Assembly (NCBI GenBank): GCA_009774055.1
Contig: VSNB01000180.1
Coordinates: 1-6,418, forward strand
DNA: 6,418 nt
Direction of reading: 5' to 3'
Source: Clostridiales bacterium
GTDB lineage: Bacteria > Bacillota > Clostridia > Oscillospirales > Oscillospiraceae
Below are positions 5,447 through 6,418 of this stretch, piece after piece. The notes beneath the pieces are model-generated. The model searched no databases, had not been told where the DNA came from, and saw only the letters and a program-made list of their open reading frames with translations. The translations under genes and the position numbers were made by a program. Each line of letters opens with the position of its first letter. Positions within the stretch are counted from its first letter, which is position 1.

Positions 5447-6418
5447 TCAGGGATGGATGCCACGGTTCTGGTCGCCGGAGGGATTGGAGCCGAATTCGTA
5501 GTCGTTGCCGGGGAGAATGGCGTTGAGGATAATTCCCGCGATAGCGGCGATAGCCAGGGAGGTGAGGGTCACGCTGGTCCCGCCCACGGAGAAGGTCAGG
5601 CCGCCGGAGAAGCCCAGGCCGCACACCAGGATTACCGCCGCGATGATCAGGTTCCGGGAGTTGGTGAAGTCCACCCGGTTTTCCACGATGTTCCGCACGC
5701 CGATGGCGGAGATCATACCGTAGAGCATGAAACTGACGCCGCCCACGATGGCGGAGGGCATGGTGCCGATGACCTCGCTCATCTTGGGAATAAAGCCCAG
5801 GACCACGGCGTACAGAGCCGCCAGCCGGATCACCTTGGGGTCAAAGACTCGGGAAAGGACCAGCACGCCGGTGTTCTCGCCGTAGGTGGTGTTGGCGGGA
5901 CCGCCGAACATGGCGGACAGGGTGGTAGCCAGGCCGTCGCCGATAAGGGTGCGGTGGAGGCCCGGGTCCTCCATGAAGTTCTCGCCCACGGTGGCGGAGA
6001 TGGCGGACATGTCGCCGATGTGCTCCATCATGGCGGCGATGGCGATAGGCGCCATGACCAGGATGGCGGAGAGGTCGAACTTGGCGATCTGGAAGGGGGG
6101 GAGGCCCACCCAGCCGGCGTTCGCGATAGAGGCGTAGTTGAGGATGGCGGAGCCGTCGGCGTTGACCATGCCGCAGGCGTTCATGATGATGGCGGCGATA
6201 TAGGAGATCACCACGCCCAGGAGGATGGGGATGATCTTCCACATGCCCTTGCCCCAGATGTTGAACACGATGATCGCGGCCAGGGCGATGAGGGCCAGGG
6301 GCCAGCAGGTGGAGGCATTGGATACCGCCGAGGGGGCCAGGGTCAGTCCGATACAGATGATGATGGGCCCGGTGACCACCGGGGGCAGGAAGCGCATGAC
6401 CTTCCGCACGCCCACCGC
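5447..6418 (-). CDS. uraA: Uracil permease, NCS2 family (N-terminus cut by the window edge)
   Basis: This inner-membrane nucleobase:proton symporter imports uracil for pyrimidine salvage. The visible 324 codons are mostly hydrophobic, with roughly nine membrane-spanning stretches. Two NCS2 substrate-site motifs are intact: the glutamate in MMEHIGDMSAI (codon 6023-6025) and the glutamate in GGPANTTYGENTGV. The TTYGEN form is typical of uracil carriers such as E. coli UraA and Bacillus PyrP, and differs from the QN form of xanthine and urate carriers. Family members have about 420-430 residues, so about 100 N-terminal residues lie beyond 6418. The frame stays open to the edge. A GTG at 6413-6415 is internal, not the start. 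The gene converges on the arabinoside operon, with a shared terminator region between them. Its promoter, and any pyrimidine-responsive leader, lie outside the window. Confidence 0.95.
   Translation of the reverse strand, partial: AVGVRKVMRFLPPVVTGPIIICIGLTLAPSAVSNASTCWPLALIALAAIIVFNIWGKGMWKIIPILLGVVISYIAAIIMNACGMVNADGSAILNYASIANAGWVGLPPFQIAKFDLSAILVMAPIAIAAMMEHIGDMSAISATVGENFMEDPGLHRTLIGDGLATTLSAMFGGPANTTYGENTGVLVLSRVFDPKVIRLAALYAVVLGFIPKMSEVIGTMPSAIVGGVSFMLYGMISAIGVRNIVENRVDFTNSRNLIIAAVILVCGLGFSGGLTFSVGGTSVTLTSLAIAAIAGIILNAILPGNDYEFGSNPSGDQNRGIHP

Noticed and set aside
6413..6415. GTG as the start codon of the uracil permease
   Set aside because: The frame is open to the window edge and the family has about 100 more N-terminal residues, so this GTG is an internal valine codon.

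Overview
The window looks like a high-GC gut Bacillota (Firmicutes). Gene style, codon use and protein sequences resemble the Oscillospiraceae (Flavonifractor/Lawsonibacter-like), but that placement is by resemblance only. Genes are tightly packed, with strong Shine-Dalgarno sites, TTG start use and 1-4 nt overlaps between neighbours.

Layout. Positions 1-62 hold the last codons of an unidentified upstream gene. A good extended -10 sigma-A-type promoter (82-110) then opens a run of five same-strand genes: a histidine phosphatase (153-884), a GH51 alpha-L-arabinofuranosidase (933-2429), a small eight-cysteine DUF6171-type protein (2429-2674), a GH93-like Asp-box exo-arabinanase/sialidase-fold hydrolase (2754-3923), and a GH27 enzyme (3920-5233). 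The GH27 active site reads like a beta-L-arabinopyranosidase rather than an alpha-galactosidase. Two junctions overlap (2429 and 3920-3923), and the other two carry stem-loops. Positions 5234-5446 are non-coding and full of palindromes. They include a bidirectional terminator and a 25-bp hairpin, and may be a dispersed intergenic repeat. Converging from the right on the minus strand is a uracil permease of the NCS2 family (5447-6418), cut at its N-terminus by the window edge.

How it works together. None of the three glycosidases has a signal peptide, so they should act in the cytoplasm on imported arabinose-containing oligosaccharides. GH51 removes alpha-L-arabinofuranose, the GH93-like enzyme would shorten alpha-1,5-arabino-oligosaccharides, and GH27 would remove terminal beta-L-arabinopyranose caps. 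The sugar importer, extracellular endo-enzymes and arabinose catabolic genes are not in this window. The roles of the phosphatase and the DUF6171 protein in the operon are unknown. The uracil permease is probably a separate unit.

I see no mobile element, CRISPR array, tRNA or rRNA. The most notable items are the Asp-to-Ile change in the GH27 enzyme, the co-transcribed cysteine-rich protein, the long inverted repeat before the GH93-like gene, and the palindromic element at 5246-5432. I do not see a clearly new defence or mobile system.
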